From MGBC163016 sp964462135 (GTDB taxonomy: Bacteria > Actinomycetota > Coriobacteriia > Coriobacteriales > Eggerthellaceae), in assembly GCA_964462135.1 (NCBI GenBank), contig CAYWWK010000005.1, positions 24,537 to 88,536 on the forward strand: a DNA stretch of 64,000 nucleotides. The letters run 5' to 3'. The notes beneath the pieces were generated by a model. The model was given only the letters and a program-made list of their open reading frames with translations. It ran no database searches and had not been told where the DNA came from. Position 1 is the first letter of the stretch. Each line of letters begins with the position of its first letter. The position numbers and the translations under genes were made by a program. This document shows, in pieces, positions 61,203-64,000 of the stretch.

Positions 61203-61382
61203 GTAGCGCAGGTCGTCCGCGACGCGGCGGCTTGCCCCACCCGGCAACAACCTCTCAGGTTGACGTAGCGGAAGACGTCACGCGAAGCGTGCGTCTTGCC
61301 CCACCCGGAGGAGGGCTACATGCGCCCGTAGCGTGCAGCGAAGGCTTGTAGGGGTCGATCCGAGCGAAGCGGAGATCGACCC
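61203..61382 (+). repeat. GTAGCG hairpin repeats
   Basis: Copy one (61203-61243) has arms near AGGTCG/CGGCTT and tail GCCCCACCCGG. Copy two (61265-61308) has nested stems, AAGACG/CGTCTT outside and CACGC/GCGTG inside, and the same tail. From 61328 a GTAGCG start leads to a nine-pair stem GGGTCGATC/GATCGACCC (61352-61382). They lie between the dcw terminator and the convergent NAT gene. Confidence 0.85.
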
Positions 61383-61418
61383 AATCGACCCAGAACACGC
61401 AACGGTGGCTTACGTTGC

Positions 61419-62222
61419 CTAGGGTAAAACCTCTATGCCGAAATGATCGCGAAGTGCCCTCGCCTGTACCTCGGCGCCCTCCAATTCCATCACCGTCTTG
61501 TTTCCATTCTCGCGAATGGTGAGGATGCCGTCCTTGTATCCTTTGTGTCCGTTCTTGGTGCGCAGGTTCACGATGTCATGATCACGAAACAGGGTGCCTG
61601 GCTGTGAACAGGCCAAGTTGAGTGATGCGAAGTCAACATCTTCAACTGCGGCGGTGCAAAGCTCCAGTTCCGTCTGGTGCCGGGTAGGCAGTCCATCATC
61701 ATGCAGGTCATCTGTACCCTTGGTGATGCGGTCGATCTTCCACCAGGCATCACCCAAACGCTGTGCGATATAGGAATCGCCTTGGATATCCTGCTCGAAC
61801 CCATCTTCCAGCCTCAACGCCCCCGCTGGCATGGGACCGCCGAATCCCACATCGGCCGAATGCAGGCCGTCTGCCAAAGACACCACCATTCCGCGATGGT
61901 TGATGGGCATGCGCCCCTCTCTCCCTCGGACTGCGCGGGAAAGCACCGGTCGCGCTTGATAACCAAGTGCCCTCAGCAATGCTTCGAAGAGCTTGTTCAG
62001 CTCGAAGCAGTAGCCGCCATTGCCGCGGGTGACCACCTTCTCGTAGATGGCCTCCAATGCAAGGTTCGGCGTTATCTGGCTTCGATGGACGTCCAAGGTG
62101 CTGAAGGGGATATGGGTTTGATGCGCGTAGATGAGCGCGTCCAGGCTTTCCTTGGTGGGATCTGGCGTGGTGGTGATTCCCAAGCGCTCCAAGTAGGCGG
62201 TTCGTTGGGCTTCAGTGAGCAT
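61419..62222 (-). CDS. nat: arylamine N-acetyltransferase
   Basis: 267 residues with the NAT catalytic triad Cys72 (GNGGYCFELN), His109 (INHRGMVV) and Asp124 (HSADVGFGG). It transfers acetyl or another acyl group from CoA to aromatic amines, hydrazines or hydroxylamines; gut bacteria use such enzymes on drugs, though natural substrates vary. The length is normal. Its start overlaps the end of the CCA-adding enzyme gene by 11 bp, so the two are co-transcribed. Confidence 0.94.
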   Translation of the reverse strand: MLTEAQRTAYLERLGITTTPDPTKESLDALIYAHQTHIPFSTLDVHRSQITPNLALEAIYEKVVTRGNGGYCFELNKLFEALLRALGYQARPVLSRAVRGREGRMPINHRGMVVSLADGLHSADVGFGGPMPAGALRLEDGFEQDIQGDSYIAQRLGDAWWKIDRITKGTDDLHDDGLPTRHQTELELCTAAVEDVDFASLNLACSQPGTLFRDHDIVNLRTKNGHKGYKDGILTIRENGNKTVMELEGAEVQARALRDHFGIEVLP

Positions 62223-63573
62223 GTCTCTCTTCCTTCAAATGATGAGCAGCTTCCATGAGGGCGTTGTGGTCATTGGGCAGACGCTCCTCTACGACCTCTT
62301 CCAAAAGCCAATTCAATGCATGGCCAACCTCAGGACCTTTTGGAATGCCGGCGCGCATGATGTCGTGTCCGTTCACTGCCAGCATCTTCACGCAGAAGGC
62401 ATCCTCACATGCAAGGATATCGTCCAGCACATCCTCGATCTCATCCATGACGTGCCCCTGCGTTGCGTATGCAGGAGCATGGGCGGCGATGTCCGCCCGC
62501 TTCAATTGAAGCAGCTGTCTCATGAGAGGGGCATCCCCTCCGCATTTCGCAAGGAAGCGACGGACGCTTTTCTTGGTGGGCACGATCTTTTCGCTGTGGT
62601 GGCGGACAAGGAAGCGGAGATCCGATGAGAATGACGTGCTCATCAGCAGGCGTTGGGATATGCCGAAAGCCAGTTCGGCGCTTACCGCTGCATGCCCGTA
62701 GAAGTGCTCCGCTCCCGTATCGTCGAAGAAGGCACAGGCAGGTTTTCCCAAGTCATGGCAAAGGGCAGCCCAGCGTATGAGCCGCTCTGGTATTGCGTGC
62801 TGCACTGCCCATGCGGTATGCTCCAGTACATCGAAGCAATGGTACTTGGTACGCTGCTCGCATTCCTTGAGGGCTGTCAGTTCCGGCAACACATAGGAAA
62901 GGACGTCAACGGTGCCTAGAAGGGCATCATGGACGAAACTGCCAAGCAGCAGTTCGTCCAGCTCATGGGTCAGCCGCTCCTTGGAGACGTTTTCCATCAG
63001 GCTCTTCTTCTGTAGCATCGCCGATGCTGTCTGCGAATCGAGGGAAAAGCCCAGTTGAGAGACGAATCGACAGGCACGCAGGATACGCAGTGCATCTTCG
63101 CTGAAGCGCTTCGCCGGATCGCCTACTATCCGGATGGTCTTTCTTTCGATGTCCTTCATGCCATCGAAGGGATCGAAGATGCCGAAGGTGGGCTGCCAGG
63201 CGATGGCATTCATGGTGAAGTCACGCCGGGCAAGGTCTTCACGGATGCTGTCCGTGAAGATGACGGCATCGGGATGGCGCCCGTCAGAATAGTCGCCGTC
63301 AAATCGGTACGTGGTCACTTCAATGGGATGCTCTCCATCGGGGACCACCGTCAAGGTTCCGTGCTTCACGCCCGTCTCGTAGGTGCTCATTCCGTCTGCT
63401 TCGCATACGGACTTCACCTGCTGCCATGGTGCATTGGTGGCAAGGTCGATGTCGTGGGCGGTCCGACCCATGAGGGCGTCACGGACGAAGCCGCCGACGA
63501 ACCATGCTTCGAAGCCCGATCGAGAGAGAACTTCATAGACCCGCATGCCATATGTTGGTACCTTGATATCCAT
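62212..63573 (-). CDS. cca: CCA-adding tRNA nucleotidyltransferase
   Basis: 453 residues. Catalytic head with VGGFVRDALMGRTAHDIDLA (metal Asp41 and Asp43), RRDFTMNAIA and EDALRILRACRF, followed by an HD-type domain with CHDLGKP and GHAAVSAELAF. It adds or repairs the CCA end of tRNAs. Since both tRNA genes in the window encode CCA, repair is its likely duty for them. A promoter was not clear. The gene is upstream of nat in one unit. Confidence 0.95.
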   Translation of the reverse strand: MDIKVPTYGMRVYEVLSRSGFEAWFVGGFVRDALMGRTAHDIDLATNAPWQQVKSVCEADGMSTYETGVKHGTLTVVPDGEHPIEVTTYRFDGDYSDGRHPDAVIFTDSIREDLARRDFTMNAIAWQPTFGIFDPFDGMKDIERKTIRIVGDPAKRFSEDALRILRACRFVSQLGFSLDSQTASAMLQKKSLMENVSKERLTHELDELLLGSFVHDALLGTVDVLSYVLPELTALKECEQRTKYHCFDVLEHTAWAVQHAIPERLIRWAALCHDLGKPACAFFDDTGAEHFYGHAAVSAELAFGISQRLLMSTSFSSDLRFLVRHHSEKIVPTKKSVRRFLAKCGGDAPLMRQLLQLKRADIAAHAPAYATQGHVMDEIEDVLDDILACEDAFCVKMLAVNGHDIMRAGIPKGPEVGHALNWLLEEVVEERLPNDHNALMEAAHHLKEERHAH

Positions 63574-63617
63574 GAGGTCATTCTCTCATACCTCGATTCG
63601 CATGCACACGAAGGCTT

Positions 63618-63836
63618 GCCCTCACCCGGATTCAACTCGCAGTGCGCTCGTAGCGTAGGTCGTCCGCGAAGCGGCGGCCTGCCCTCGCCCGGATGAGAGT
63701 TGAGTACGCCCCGTAGCGTAAGACGTCACGCGTCAGCGTGCGTCTTGCCCCACCTGGATTCAACTCGCAGTGCAACCGCAGCCTGTAGCGAAGGCTTCAG
63801 CCTTCGTCCCTTCGCAAGCTGAAGCTTGCGCTACGA
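63618..63836. repeat. GTAGCG hairpin repeats, four copies, last two head to head
   Basis: A tail fragment (63618-63630) is followed by copies at 63650-63690 (arms AGGTCG/CGGCCT) and 63713-63755 (AAGACG/CGTCTT, tail GCCCCACCTGGA). At 63785-63836 a simple hairpin CGAAGGC-TTCA-GCCTTCG is followed by an inverted one CGCAAGC-TGAA-GCTTGCG. The segment from 63837 to 63930 shows no gene. Confidence 0.85.
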
Positions 63837-63964
63837 AGACAGATCGTTCCTGTTGAATCCCACCCGGATGCGCTTTCAACTCCCCCATCAATGCCATTTC
63901 AGGCGGCGCTTCCGTCGCTTCGGTCCCTCCCCGGATATTTTTTTCAAAAACTTTCGGATTTTCG

Positions 63965-63993
63965 TTGACAAACGGTTGAGAGGAGCGTATCTT
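63965..63993 (+). promoter_or_regulatory. strong promoter at the right edge
   Basis: A perfect -35 box TTGACA (63965-63970), 17 bp, and TATCTT (63988-63993), preceded by T and A runs (63935-63963) like an UP element. The gene it drives is beyond the window; a stable RNA operon is one possibility. Confidence 0.75.
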
Positions 63994-64000
63994 AATCGTT

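Overview
The window looks like a chromosomal segment of a moderately high-GC bacterium of the Actinomycetota, most probably class Coriobacteriia (Eggerthellales/Slackia-like). This is an inference from the mix of a Veg-family protein, a CIRCE-controlled groESL operon, a long mraZ-to-divIVA division cluster with SepF, YggT and DivIVA, and Tat-type lipoproteins; no 16S rRNA is present to confirm it.

Layout. 0-4.5 kb: a MerR regulator faces a Tat-exported flavodoxin lipoprotein and a DUF4405-like membrane protein across a MerR-type promoter; then a Ser-rich membrane protein, a 55-residue membrane peptide and a LysR regulator. 4.5-5.75 kb: a tRNA-Ala gene and a degenerate second copy of most of it bracket a RelB/YoeB toxin-antitoxin pair whose toxin has an in-frame stop. 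5.8-11.7 kb: Veg, a P1 (S58) peptidase, a NarL-type two-component pair and groES-groEL behind a perfect CIRCE element. 11.9-22.5 kb: XpaC/TelA pair, two ZIP metal transporters, a His/Cys-rich metal exporter, tRNA-Lys, a universal stress protein, MFS, ABC and sodium-symporter genes.

22.9-36.4 kb is the accessory region, partly lower in GC: a TipA-like MerR regulator, an SPFH/zinc-ribbon/DUF6591 membrane cluster, an unrecognised 404-residue protein, two DUF4230 proteins, a 31-residue membrane peptide, and then four toxin-antitoxin modules (AbrB-RelE decayed, two RelB/PIN, one MazEF), three of them with near-perfect palindromic operators. 36.4-39.4 kb: a hypothetical protein, a DUF711 protein and a YycJ-like metallo-hydrolase.

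39.7-61.2 kb is the division and cell-wall (dcw) cluster, all on the plus strand: mraZ, rsmH, ftsL, ftsI, murE, murF, mraY, murD, ftsW, murG, murC, murB, ftsQ, ftsZ, pgeF, yggS, sepF, proC, yggT, divIVA. Together these make lipid II, assemble the Z ring and build the septum. The window closes with an arylamine N-acetyltransferase, a CCA-adding enzyme, and a strong promoter at the right edge for a gene outside the window.

The most unusual signal is non-coding: a family of hairpin repeats beginning with GTAGCG sits in at least six intergenic gaps (11.7, 22.7, 39.4, 51.7, 61.2 and 63.7 kb). The stem sequences differ between copies but the two arms change together, which points to selection on the fold.
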